DNA of 64,000 bases from Actinomycetota bacterium. Its GTDB lineage: Bacteria > Actinomycetota > Actinomycetes > S36-B12. Below are positions 8,047 through 16,707 of this stretch, one piece after another. The stretch's first letter is position 1, and every line of letters starts with the position of its first letter. The position numbers and the translations under genes are program-made. The notes beneath the pieces were generated by a model. It saw nothing but the letters and a program-made list of their open reading frames with translations. It ran no database searches and was not told the origin of the DNA. Location: positions 310,001-374,000 of the forward strand of contig JADKGE010000002.1 in the NCBI GenBank assembly GCA_016717115.1. The letters run 5' to 3'.

Positions 8047-8121
8047 TGGGCCTAGGTGGACTTGAACCACCGACCTCTTCCTTATCAGGGAAGCGCTCTA
8101 ACCAAACTGAGCTATAGGCCC
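8047..8121 (-). tRNA. tRNA-Ile (anticodon GAT)
   Basis: The 75-nt minus-strand sequence has a perfect 7-bp acceptor stem (GGGCCTA/TAGGCCC), D-arm GCTCAGTTTGGTTAGAGC, anticodon loop CTGATAA and T-arm GGTGGTTCAAGTCCACC. The anticodon GAT reads Ile. The 3' CCA is not encoded. It lies between the DUF3566 gene and the DLW-39 gene. Confidence 0.97.
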
Positions 8122-8185
8122 GAACGAGGCGTGAGACTACCCGACCCGCCCACCCATGGTGTTCGGGAGGGTTCGCCGGAGCGCC

Positions 8186-8578
8186 TCAGACCTCATCGGA
8201 GAGCACGACCTCCACGCCGCCGGTGAGGCCGACGCTCAGGTTGTACATCACCGCGAACAGGCTCGCCAGGACGGACACGAGCACGATCTCCACGGACGCG
8301 ATGATGATCGCCACCCCGATCACCCGCGAGAACTCCAGGTAGCTCAGCAGGTCGAATCCCGTCGTCGCCGAGCCGACCACCTCGTCGATCGTGCGCGACA
8401 GCGTGATGAACACTCCGGTGACGTCCAGGACCCACCACAGCACCCCGACGGCGATCACCAGGACGATGCCGACGGCCAGGGCGAGCATGAAGGCGGCCTT
8501 GGTGACCGACCACGGATCGATCCTGGTGACGTACAGGCGCGCGCGCTTGGGTGTGCGCACGCCCTCACCGTTGGTCAC
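8186..8578 (-). CDS. DUF3566 membrane protein
   Basis: This 130-aa protein has two long membrane segments at about residues 26-58 and 85-115, separated by a polar stretch with FDLLSYLEFSRVIG, which is typical of DUF3566. In M. tuberculosis and Streptomyces this gene also follows gyrA, but no activity is established. The GTG start overlaps the gyrA stop by 3 nt (GTGA), so translation is coupled to gyrA. tRNA-Ile follows downstream. Confidence 0.9.
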   Translation of the reverse strand: MTNGEGVRTPKRARLYVTRIDPWSVTKAAFMLALAVGIVLVIAVGVLWWVLDVTGVFITLSRTIDEVVGSATTGFDLLSYLEFSRVIGVAIIIASVEIVLVSVLASLFAVMYNLSVGLTGGVEVVLSDEV

Positions 8579-11184
8579 TCGACCGCCTCACCGTCGTCGC
8601 CTGCCGGCGCCGGCTCGATGGCCGCGCCAGCCTGCTCGATCGCCTCGACCACGCCATCGACGTCGTCGCCCTGCTCGTCGACCACGTCGTCATCGACATC
8701 GTCGTCGTCGGACTCCTCGCCGCGGGCCACCGCCACGATGGCGTCACCCTCGTCGAGATTCATCAAGGTGACGCCCATGGTGTCACGACCGGACGGCCTG
8801 ATCTCCTCGACACGAGTGCGGATGACGACGCCATTCGAGGCGATCGCGAAGAGCTGGTCGGCACTGTCACACACCATGGCGCCCACGAGCGACCCGCGCT
8901 CCTGCACCAGCTTCATGGCCCGGACCCCCAGGATCCCGCGGCCCTTCGTCGCCCACTCGCCGACGGGTGTCCGCTTGGCGAACCCGCCGTCGGTGACCGT
9001 CACCACGAAGGTGTCGGGCCGGATGACGTCCATCGCAAGCAGGTCGTCATGCCCACGGAACCGCATGCCGATGACACCGCTCGTCGCACGGCCCATCGGC
9101 CGCAGCGTCTCGTCGTCGGCGGTGAAGCGAGCGGACATGCCCTTGCGGGACACGAGGAGCAGGTCGTCGGCCTCCGTGATGAGACGGGCCGAGATCAGCT
9201 CGTCGTCGTCGGCCAGGTTGATCGCGATGATGCCGCCCTGCCGGTTCGACTCGTACTCCGTCAGGCGGGTCTTCTTGACCAGGCCGCGCCGCGTGGCCAG
9301 CACGAGGTAGTCACTGGCGTGGTAGTCGGGGATCGCGAGGACCTGCGCGATGGTCTCGTCCGGCTGGAACGCGAGCAGGTTCGCCACGTGCTGGCCGCGC
9401 GCGTCGCGTCCGGCGTCGGGCAGTTGGTAGGCCTTGGCGCGGTAGACCCGTCCCTTGTTCGTGAAGAACAGGATCCAGTGGTGGGTCGTGCTGACGAACA
9501 TGTGCTCGACGACGTCGTCCTGGCGAAGGGACGCGCCTCGTACCCCCCGCCCACCCCGGCGCTGAGACCGGTACAGGTCGGACCGGGTGCGCTTCGCGTA
9601 GCCGCCGGACGTGATGGTCACGACGACGTCCTGCTCCTCGATGAGGTCCTCGTCGGTGACGTCGCCGTCCCACGCCACGAAATCCGTGCGCCGCTCGTCG
9701 CCGTACTTCGCCGTGATCTCGGCGAGCTCCTCGGCGACGATCGTTCGCTGACGAGCCTCCGACGCGAGGATGTCGTTGTAGTCCGCGATCCTCGTCATGA
9801 GGTCGTCGTACTCGTCGATGATCTTCTGCCGCTCCAGGGCCGCGAGGCGACGCAGCTGCATGTCGAGGATCGCGGTGGACTGGAGCTCGTCGATCTCCAG
9901 GAGGTCCATGAGTCCGGTACGGGCGTCGTCGACGGTTGCCGAGGCGCGGATGAGCGCGATGACCTCGTCGAGGGCGTCGAGCGCCTTGAGGTAGCCGCGC
10001 AGGATGTGGGCCCGCTCCTCCGCCTTCCGCAAGCGGTACCGGGTACGGCGCTGGATGACCTCGATCTGGTGGGTGATCCAGTAGCGGATGAACTGGTCGA
10101 GGGTCAGGGTGCGCGGGACGCCGTCGACGATGGCCAGCATGTTGGCGCCGAACGTGTCCTGCAGCTGCGTGTGCTTGAACAGCTGGTTGAGCACCACCTG
10201 TGCCACGGCGTCGCGCTTGAGGTCGATGATCAGGCGCATACCCGAGCGCGAGGACGAGTCGTCGCGGACGTCCGAGATGCCCGTGAGCTTGCCCTCTCCG
10301 ACCAGTTCGGCGATGCGCAGCAACAGGTTGTCGGGGTTGACCTGGTAGGGCAGCTCGGTGACGACGAGGATCTGGCGTCCGCGCGCATCCTCGTCGACGG
10401 TGACCAGGGCGCGCATCGTTATCGACCCGCGACCCGTGCGGTAGGCGTCGTCGATTCCCTTGCGCCCGACGATCAGCGCTCCGGTCGGGAAGTCGGGACC
10501 CTTGACGATGCTGAGGAGAGTCGCCATGCGCTCCTCGCGATCGGCCTGCGGGTTCGCCAGCATCCATTGCGCGCCCTCAGCGATCTCGCGCAGGTTGTGC
10601 GGCGGGATGTTCGTGGCCATGCCGACGGCGATGCCCGACGATCCGTTGACGAGGACGTTCGGGAAGCGGCTGGGCAGGACAAGTGGCTCCTGGGTGCGGC
10701 CGTCGTAGTTCGGGCCGAAGTCGACGGTGTCCTCGTCGATGTCACGGACCATCTCCATCGCGAGCGCCGCCATGCGGCACTCGGTGTACCTCATCGCCGC
10801 AGCAGGGTCGTTGCCGGGTGACCCGAAGTTTCCCTGTCCCTGGACCAGGGGATAGCGAAGCGACCATGGCTGCGCCAAGCGCACGAGTGCGTCGTAGATC
10901 GAGCTGTCGCCGTGCGGGTGGTAGTTGCCCATCACGTCGCCCACGACGCGAGCGCTCTTGGAGAAGTTGCGATCGGGCCGGTAGCCGCCGTCGTACATCG
11001 CGTACAGGACCCGCCGGTGAACCGGCTTCAGCCCGTCGCGGACGTCGGGCAGTGCGCGCGACACGATGACCGACATCGCGTAGTCGAGATACGAGCGCTG
11101 CATCTCGGTCTGCAGGTCGACCGCCTCGATCCGGCCGTGCTGTCCAGGGTCGGTCTCTTCGACGGTGCCGATGTCGTCAGCCAC
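8575..11184 (-). CDS. gyrA: DNA gyrase subunit A
   Basis: This 869-aa subunit breaks and rejoins DNA during negative supercoiling. The catalytic tyrosine is in AAMRYTE near residue 128. The quinolone-resistance region reads HPHGDSSIYD, with Ser and Asp at the positions matching E. coli 83 and 87, so no resistance change is seen. The C-terminal beta-propeller carries the GyrA-box-like segment QRRGGRGVRG. The tail after residue 830 is very acidic (ESDDDDVDDDVVDEQGDD), as in other actinobacteria. The GTG start has GGAGAC upstream, and gyrB ends 30 nt before it. Confidence 0.98.
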   Translation of the reverse strand: MADDIGTVEETDPGQHGRIEAVDLQTEMQRSYLDYAMSVIVSRALPDVRDGLKPVHRRVLYAMYDGGYRPDRNFSKSARVVGDVMGNYHPHGDSSIYDALVRLAQPWSLRYPLVQGQGNFGSPGNDPAAAMRYTECRMAALAMEMVRDIDEDTVDFGPNYDGRTQEPLVLPSRFPNVLVNGSSGIAVGMATNIPPHNLREIAEGAQWMLANPQADREERMATLLSIVKGPDFPTGALIVGRKGIDDAYRTGRGSITMRALVTVDEDARGRQILVVTELPYQVNPDNLLLRIAELVGEGKLTGISDVRDDSSSRSGMRLIIDLKRDAVAQVVLNQLFKHTQLQDTFGANMLAIVDGVPRTLTLDQFIRYWITHQIEVIQRRTRYRLRKAEERAHILRGYLKALDALDEVIALIRASATVDDARTGLMDLLEIDELQSTAILDMQLRRLAALERQKIIDEYDDLMTRIADYNDILASEARQRTIVAEELAEITAKYGDERRTDFVAWDGDVTDEDLIEEQDVVVTITSGGYAKRTRSDLYRSQRRGGRGVRGASLRQDDVVEHMFVSTTHHWILFFTNKGRVYRAKAYQLPDAGRDARGQHVANLLAFQPDETIAQVLAIPDYHASDYLVLATRRGLVKKTRLTEYESNRQGGIIAINLADDDELISARLITEADDLLLVSRKGMSARFTADDETLRPMGRATSGVIGMRFRGHDDLLAMDVIRPDTFVVTVTDGGFAKRTPVGEWATKGRGILGVRAMKLVQERGSLVGAMVCDSADQLFAIASNGVVIRTRVEEIRPSGRDTMGVTLMNLDEGDAIVAVARGEESDDDDVDDDVVDEQGDDVDGVVEAIEQAGAAIEPAPAGDDGEAVE

Positions 11185-11214
11185 GAACTGTCTCCGTTGC
11201 TCGGTTGGTGAAGG

Positions 11215-13182
11215 TCAGATGTCCAGGAAGCGCACGTCGCGTGCGTTCTGCTGGATGAAGGTGCGGCGGGAGTCGACGTTCTCGCCCATGAGCACGCTGA
11301 ACATCTCGTCGGCCTGAGCGGCATCGTCGATGGTCACCTGCAGGAGTACGCGCCGGGCGGGATCCATCGTGGTCTCCCACAGTTCGTCGGCGTTCATCTC
11401 GCCGAGGCCCTTGTAGCGCTGGATCGCCTCCTCCTTCGGGAGGCGCCGGCCCGCGGCCAGGCCCGCCTCAATCAGGGCTTCGCGCTCACGCTCCGTGTAG
11501 GCGAAGTCCGCGATCTCGCGCGACCACTTGATCTTGTACAGCGGTGGTTGGGCCAGGAAGACGTACCCCTGCTCGACGAGCGGCTTCATGAACCGGAACA
11601 GCAAGGTCAGCAGCAGCGTGCGGATGTGCTGGCCGTCGACGTCGGCGTCGGCCATGAGCACCACCTTGTGGTACCGGAGGCGGTTGATGTCGAACTCGTC
11701 CTGGATGCCGGTGCCGAACGCGGAGATGAGCGCCTGGACCTCGGTGTTCTGCAGAACCTTGTCGATACGGGCCTTCTCGACGTTGATGATCTTTCCGCGA
11801 ATCGGCAGGATCGCCTGAGTCTTCGGGTCGCGGCCCTGCCGGGCGGAGCCGCCGGCGGAGTCGCCCTCGACGATGAAGACCTCGCAGTCCTCGGGCTCGC
11901 GGCTCGAGCAGTCGATCAGCTTGCCGGGCATGCCGGCCCCGCCCAGCAGTCCCTTGCGATTTCGCGCGAGATCGCGGGCCTTGCGCGCGGCCATCCGCGC
12001 GGTGGCGGCATTGACGGACTTGCGAGCGATCTCCTTGCCCTCGGCCGGGTTCTTCTCGAACCACTCGCCCAACTGCTCGTTGACCGTCTTCTGCACGAAG
12101 GTCTTCATCTCGGTGTTGCCGAGCTTCGTCTTGGTCTGGCCCTCGAACTGCGGCTCGGCCAGCTTCACGCTGACGATGGCCGTCAGGCCCTCGCGGACGT
12201 CGTCACCGCTCAGGTTCGGGTCCTTCTCCTTGATGATGTTCCACTCGCGGGCGAACTTGTTGACCAGCGTGGTGAGCGCCGCACGGAAGCCCTCCTCGTG
12301 GGTGCCACCCTCCGTGGTGTTGATGGTGTTCGCGAAGGTGTACACCGACTCGGAGTACGTGGTGTTCCACTGCATCGCGATCTCGGCGCTCATGCGCTTG
12401 TCGTCGGTCTCGGCCTCGATGTCGATGACGGTCGGGTTGGCCACACCCTTGCTGGCGTTGATGTGCTTGACGAAGTCGGCGATGCCACCTTGGTACTGGT
12501 AGCGCACTCGTCGCACCTGCTCGACCTCGTCCTCGTCCTCGTCAACGACGAGCGGTGCCAACGCGGCGCGTTCGTCGATGAGCTCAAGGGCCAGGCCCTT
12601 GTTGAGGAAGGCCATCTCTTGAAAGCGACGAGCGAGGGTCGTGAAGTCATAGTGCGTGGTCTCGAAGATGCCGCCGTCGGCCCAGAAGGTGATGATCGTC
12701 CCGGTCTCGGACGAGGCCTCGCCCTTGTCCAGGGGCGCGGTGGCTGCCCCGCGCAGGTAGGACTGGCGGTAGACATGCCCCTCGCGCCGGACCTCGACAT
12801 CGAGGTTCGTGGACAGCGCGTTGACGACGGACACGCCCACACCGTGAAGGCCGCCCGAGACGGAGTAGCCGCTGCCACCGAACTTGCCGCCCGCATGAAG
12901 GACCGTCAGCACGACCTCGATGGCGGGCTTCCCCTCGCTCTCGACGATGTCGACGGGGATGCCGCGGCCGTCGTCGACCACTCGCACGCCGCCGTCAGCG
13001 AGCAGGGTCACGGTGATCTGGGAGGCGTACCCCGCCAGGGCCTCGTCGACCGAGTTGTCGACCACCTCGTAGACGAGATGATGCAGGCCCCGCTCTCCCG
13101 TGGATCCGATGTACATGCCGGGGCGCTTGCGGACCGCGTCCAGGCCTTCGAGAACCGTGATCGCGCTGGCGTCATAGGACAC
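11215..13182 (-). CDS. gyrB: DNA gyrase subunit B
   Basis: This 655-aa ATPase subunit powers gyrase. The GHKL domain is at residues 1-220 (RKRPGMYIGSTGERGLHHLVYE, DDGRGIPVD, GLHGVG), the transducer follows, and the TOPRIM domain is at about 430-545 (EGDSAGGSA, then DADVDGQHI). The protein ends at RDVRFLDI, the normal GyrB terminus. I chose the GTG at 13182, which has AGGAGG about 11 nt upstream. It is the first gene of the gyrB-gyrA-DUF3566 unit, separated from DUF721 by 195 nt that should contain the promoter, although I see only a TAGACT -10-like box with no convincing -35. Confidence 0.98.
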   Translation of the reverse strand: MSYDASAITVLEGLDAVRKRPGMYIGSTGERGLHHLVYEVVDNSVDEALAGYASQITVTLLADGGVRVVDDGRGIPVDIVESEGKPAIEVVLTVLHAGGKFGGSGYSVSGGLHGVGVSVVNALSTNLDVEVRREGHVYRQSYLRGAATAPLDKGEASSETGTIITFWADGGIFETTHYDFTTLARRFQEMAFLNKGLALELIDERAALAPLVVDEDEDEVEQVRRVRYQYQGGIADFVKHINASKGVANPTVIDIEAETDDKRMSAEIAMQWNTTYSESVYTFANTINTTEGGTHEEGFRAALTTLVNKFAREWNIIKEKDPNLSGDDVREGLTAIVSVKLAEPQFEGQTKTKLGNTEMKTFVQKTVNEQLGEWFEKNPAEGKEIARKSVNAATARMAARKARDLARNRKGLLGGAGMPGKLIDCSSREPEDCEVFIVEGDSAGGSARQGRDPKTQAILPIRGKIINVEKARIDKVLQNTEVQALISAFGTGIQDEFDINRLRYHKVVLMADADVDGQHIRTLLLTLLFRFMKPLVEQGYVFLAQPPLYKIKWSREIADFAYTEREREALIEAGLAAGRRLPKEEAIQRYKGLGEMNADELWETTMDPARRVLLQVTIDDAAQADEMFSVLMGENVDSRRTFIQQNARDVRFLDI

Positions 13183-13377
13183 GGCTGGCGGGCCTCCTCG
13201 TGTGTGCTGATCGCCTCGATGGGCGCGAACGAACGTGGTGTCAGTCTATCGGTCCCCGGTGACATCGATAGCCACGCCATGGGGCGTGGGGGCAGTTGTG
13301 AGGGAATGGACCCCCTAGGGACGATCACCCCTACGAAAACATCCTGCTGGCGGCGTTCAGGGGCCTTCTGTGACCGT

Positions 13378-13932
13378 CTAGCCGTACGTGTCGCGCGGGC
13401 CTCGACCCTTCACCCGACGTGATCCGGCCACCCATGACGGTGCCTGCGGACCCTGCACGGCGATCCTGGTGACAACGCCGCCCCCGACCCTCGCGTCGAC
13501 CGCCCGGTGCAGGTCGGGCAGCAGCAGCCGCACCTGCACGGCCCACGTCGTGGACGATGCCTGCAGCGTCAGCACGCCCTCGTCGAAGGTCACCGGATGG
13601 ACGTGCTCGGCCAGGTCTCGACCCACGATGTCCGCCCACTCGGACATGAGGACCGCCACCGCCGACTGGTCCTCCCACCCCTGATCGCGCACGAGTCGGT
13701 CGATCGCCGAGCCCAGGGTCTGGGGATCACGGTCGTCGGAGTACGAGGCCCCCTTGGGGCGTGGACCGCGCCGCGGCTTCGCCGGCGACGTGGATCGGGT
13801 GGCCCGGCGCAGCGCCGCGGCTGCCGCAGCCGCCGCCTCGGCCGACGAGTCGTCGACCGGACGAGGATCCACGGGAACAGGGCCGGCGGATGGCGAATCG
13901 GCGACGGGGGGATCGGCGGATGGCTCAGTCAC
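13378..13932 (-). CDS. DUF721 protein (DciA-like)
   Basis: This 184-aa protein contains the DUF721 fold at about residues 70-165 (LVRDQGWEDQSAVAVLMSEW, then ADIVGRDLAEHVHP and LLLPDLHRAVD). Related DUF721 proteins include DciA, the replicative helicase loader or operator of most bacteria, and Rv0004 at the same place in M. tuberculosis. The N-terminal 60 residues are Ala/Pro-rich and likely disordered. Its GTG start overlaps the recF stop by 8 nt, so it is co-translated with recF. A helicase-loading role is inferred from family and position. Confidence 0.88.
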   Translation of the reverse strand: MTEPSADPPVADSPSAGPVPVDPRPVDDSSAEAAAAAAAALRRATRSTSPAKPRRGPRPKGASYSDDRDPQTLGSAIDRLVRDQGWEDQSAVAVLMSEWADIVGRDLAEHVHPVTFDEGVLTLQASSTTWAVQVRLLLPDLHRAVDARVGGGVVTRIAVQGPQAPSWVAGSRRVKGRGPRDTYG

Positions 13933-15067
13933 CGACGACCTGCCCTCGGCTGACGTTCAATCGGCGCCCGATGAGCTCGGCGGGCACGTCGTCGGCGACG
14001 GCAGCGGTGATGAGGACCTGTGCGGTTCCGGCCACCCGCTGGGTGAGCCGGCGGCGACGAGCCGAGTCGAGCTCGGCGAAGACGTCGTCCAGGATCAGGA
14101 CCGGATCATCACCGTCCGCGCGCAGCACCTCGAGCCCCGCGAGCCGAAGGGACAGGGCGATGGACCAGGACTCCCCGTGCGAGGCGTACCCCTTCGCGGG
14201 CGTCTCCCCGAGGGAGAGCACGAGGTCGTCACGCTGCGGTCCGACGAGGGTGACGCCCCGGTCGATCTCCTCCTTCCGCCGGCGCTCGATGCCGGCGAGT
14301 AGCTGCTCCCGCCACAGGTCCCGGTCCGCGAGCAGGACCGCGTCGGGGCCGAGGCTGGACTGATACGTGATGCGGACATCGGCCGAACTTTCGGCTGTCG
14401 CACCCCCCGCGATGAACTCGTAGGCCGCCGACACGTGCGGATGAAGATCGCCGACCAGGGCGATACGGGCTGCCACGAGGTCGGCGCCCGCCGTGGCGAG
14501 CTGCTCGTCCCACACCTCGAGCGTGCGCAGCATCTCCTGCGGACTGCTGCGCCGAGCAGCGGCCGCGGACTTCAATAAAGCGTTGCGCTGCTTGAGGATT
14601 CGGTCGTAGTCAGCCTTGACCCCGAGCATCCTCGGTGCGCGCTGGACGAGGAGCTCGTCGATGAACCGTCGACGGTCGGACGGGTCACCCTTGACCAGTG
14701 CGAGGTCCTCCGGGGCGAAGACCACCGTGCGCAGCAGGCCCAGAACGTCGCGAGGACGCGCCGCCGCGGACCGGTTGATGCGGGCCCTGTTCGCCCTGCC
14801 CGGGTTGATCTCGATTTCGATGACGATGGGGCGATCGCGCCCCTCGACCTCCAGGCCTATGACGGCTCGCTCAGCCCCGATCCGCACCAGCGGCGCGTCG
14901 GAGGCGACCCGGTGGCTGCCGAGGACCGACGCGTAGGCGATCGCTTCGACGAGGTTGGTCTTGCCCTGGCCGTTCGGCCCGAGGAACGTCGTGACCCCAG
15001 GCTCCAGGGCGATCTCGACGTGCTCATAGGAGCGGAAGTCGGACAGCCGGACCGCCCTAACCCACAT
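13925..15067 (-). CDS. recF: DNA replication/repair protein RecF
   Basis: This 380-aa ABC-type ATPase of the SMC class loads RecA at gapped DNA. Walker A is FLGPNGQGKTNLVEA near residue 30, the signature is SLRLAGLEVLRADG near 305, and Walker B is PVLILDDVFAELD near 325. The length matches the family (360-400 aa). It lies between dnaN and DUF721 with no gnd gene between, as in mycobacteria and unlike Streptomyces or Nocardioides. It starts 25 nt after dnaN. Confidence 0.97.
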   Translation of the reverse strand: MWVRAVRLSDFRSYEHVEIALEPGVTTFLGPNGQGKTNLVEAIAYASVLGSHRVASDAPLVRIGAERAVIGLEVEGRDRPIVIEIEINPGRANRARINRSAAARPRDVLGLLRTVVFAPEDLALVKGDPSDRRRFIDELLVQRAPRMLGVKADYDRILKQRNALLKSAAAARRSSPQEMLRTLEVWDEQLATAGADLVAARIALVGDLHPHVSAAYEFIAGGATAESSADVRITYQSSLGPDAVLLADRDLWREQLLAGIERRRKEEIDRGVTLVGPQRDDLVLSLGETPAKGYASHGESWSIALSLRLAGLEVLRADGDDPVLILDDVFAELDSARRRRLTQRVAGTAQVLITAAVADDVPAELIGRRLNVSRGQVVGD

Positions 15068-15092
15068 GAGGAACGACGACCCTCATCCAGGC

Positions 15093-16220
15093 TCAGCCCG
15101 TGAGGCGAACGGGCATCAGCAGGTACTTGTAGTCCTCGATCGATGCGGCCTTGTCGTCGATACCGGTGAGCACCGCGGGTCGGGTGGCCTGCGTGAAGGA
15201 GAACCGGGTCGCCGATGCTCCCACCGCGGCCAGGCCGTCGAGCAGGTAGGCAGGGTTGAAGGCGATGTCGATGGCATCGCCGTCAAGGGCGCACTCGAGA
15301 ACCTCGACCGCCTGAGCGTCGTCACCCGCTCCGGCTCGCAGCGTGAGTTCGGACCCGTCGAACGCCAGCCGCACCGGAGTGTTGCGCTCAGCCACGAGGG
15401 CCACACGCTTCACGGCATCGATGAGAGCTGCGGTCTCGACGTTGGCGATGGCCGTCGACTCGCTCGGCAGAAGGGAGCGGTACTTGGGGAACTCACCGTC
15501 GAGCAGGCGGGTGGTGGTGCGCCGTCCGTGACCCTCGAAACCGATGAGTCCCTCGCCAGCTCCGCCAGACGACAGCGCGATGACGACGGAGGCGGCATCG
15601 GCCAGGGACTTCGCCGTGTCGGCGAGAGTCCTGGCGGGCACCAGCGCCTGGTTCGACACCGACGAAGCCTGCGGTTCCCAGGAGAGCTCGCGAACGGCCA
15701 ACCGGTAGCGATCCGTTGCCGCCAGCACGATCGACGAGCCCTCGATCTCCATGCGGATGCCGGTGAGGGTGGGCAGGGTGTCATCCCGGCCGGCCGCGAT
15801 GGCGACCTGGGCCACGGCTCCCGCGAACACGCTGCCGGGCACGGTGCCGGACGCGGTGGGCATCACCGGAAGCTGCGGGTAGTCCTCGACCGGGAGGGTC
15901 GGGAGAGTGAACGAGGATTGTTTGTACGTGATCGAGATCCTGGAGTTCTCGCTCTCGATCTGCACCGGCTGCGGGGGGAGTGCGCGGGCGATATCGGCCA
16001 GCAGCCGGCCCGAGACGAGGGTGGTTCCCTCGGTGGTCACGTCGGCGGCCACTTCGACCCGACCGGACACCTCGTAGTCGAAGCTGCTCAGGGTCAGGCC
16101 CGACTCGGTGGCCGTCAGGACGAGTCCGGCCAGCACGGGCAGGGATGGTCGGGACGGAAGGGTGCGCGCAGCCCAGGCCACAGACTCAGCGAGCACATCG
16201 CGCTCGACCCGTACCTTCAC
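15093..16220 (-). CDS. dnaN: DNA polymerase III beta sliding clamp
   Basis: This 375-aa protein forms the ring that tethers DNA polymerase. The first domain begins KVRVERDVLAESVAWAARTLPSRP and the protein ends in the conserved YLLMPVR segment. I chose the GTG at 16220, preceded by GGAGGAC, rather than an upstream ATG, because it gives the usual N-terminus and length (about 375 aa). It lies downstream of dnaA across the oriC gap and upstream of recF, the standard order. Confidence 0.97.
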   Translation of the reverse strand: MKVRVERDVLAESVAWAARTLPSRPSLPVLAGLVLTATESGLTLSSFDYEVSGRVEVAADVTTEGTTLVSGRLLADIARALPPQPVQIESENSRISITYKQSSFTLPTLPVEDYPQLPVMPTASGTVPGSVFAGAVAQVAIAAGRDDTLPTLTGIRMEIEGSSIVLAATDRYRLAVRELSWEPQASSVSNQALVPARTLADTAKSLADAASVVIALSSGGAGEGLIGFEGHGRRTTTRLLDGEFPKYRSLLPSESTAIANVETAALIDAVKRVALVAERNTPVRLAFDGSELTLRAGAGDDAQAVEVLECALDGDAIDIAFNPAYLLDGLAAVGASATRFSFTQATRPAVLTGIDDKAASIEDYKYLLMPVRLTG

Positions 16221-16707
16221 TTCGTCCTCCACTTTCGACAATGAGGCGTCAGTCTGACAGGAAAGCATGACTTTCGCGCACATGGGTATCAACTCAGTGG
16301 TGCTTGGGGCACCGTCGTCCACCGGGAGCAGGGACATTGTGGTTCGTCATCCGCGACCAGGTATAGGTGTAGTCATCGTCATAGGGGCTGTGGACGAGGT
16401 GGATAACCCCCATCCGCCCCGCTCACGCGGCGTGTCGAACCCCGGTTGACGTGGGGACAACGGGACCCATCCTGTGGATGAACGCCGGGCGGCTGTGCGG
16501 CTACCTCCGGCCGAGGGGACTTCTCCCCCGGTTGTCCCCAGTTCCGCGGGCACGGGAGCCGCCATTGAAGGGAGTTATCCACAGCCTTTCCACCGAATGG
16601 GGATGGTCGCTGCTGAGTTTCGGTGGGCGGTGATTCGGTCCTCGCTGTCCACAACTGGGGACAGCATGGGGATACAGGAGACTGATGTGACGAAAGTGGT
16701 GCCTTGG
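16221..16707. other. oriC: 487-bp dnaA-dnaN intergenic region with eight DnaA boxes
   Basis: No coding frame with family signatures lies here. DnaA-box-like 9-mers on the minus strand are at 16389-16397 (TCGTCCACA), 16398-16406 (TTATCCACC), 16452-16460 (TTGTCCCCA), 16473-16481 (TCATCCACA) and 16656-16664 (CTGTCCCCA). On the plus strand they are at 16532-16540 (TTGTCCCCA), 16575-16583 (TTATCCACA, perfect) and 16645-16653 (CTGTCCACA). Their density and their place between dnaA and dnaN match actinobacterial origins. A strongly AT-rich unwinding element is not obvious. Confidence 0.85.

Noticed and set aside
8551..10821. A 756-codon open frame on the plus strand opposite gyrA
   Set aside because: It is antisense to a gene with full gyrase signatures. 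It has the His/Asp/Val/Arg-rich composition typical of antisense frames in GC-rich DNA, no motif and no ribosome-binding site.
10860..10960. Quinolone-resistance change in gyrA
   Set aside because: The region reads HPHGDSSIYD, with the sensitive-type Ser and Asp at both key positions.
11548..13422. A 624-codon open frame on the plus strand opposite gyrB
   Set aside because: It mirrors the gyrB codon pattern and has no recognisable domain.
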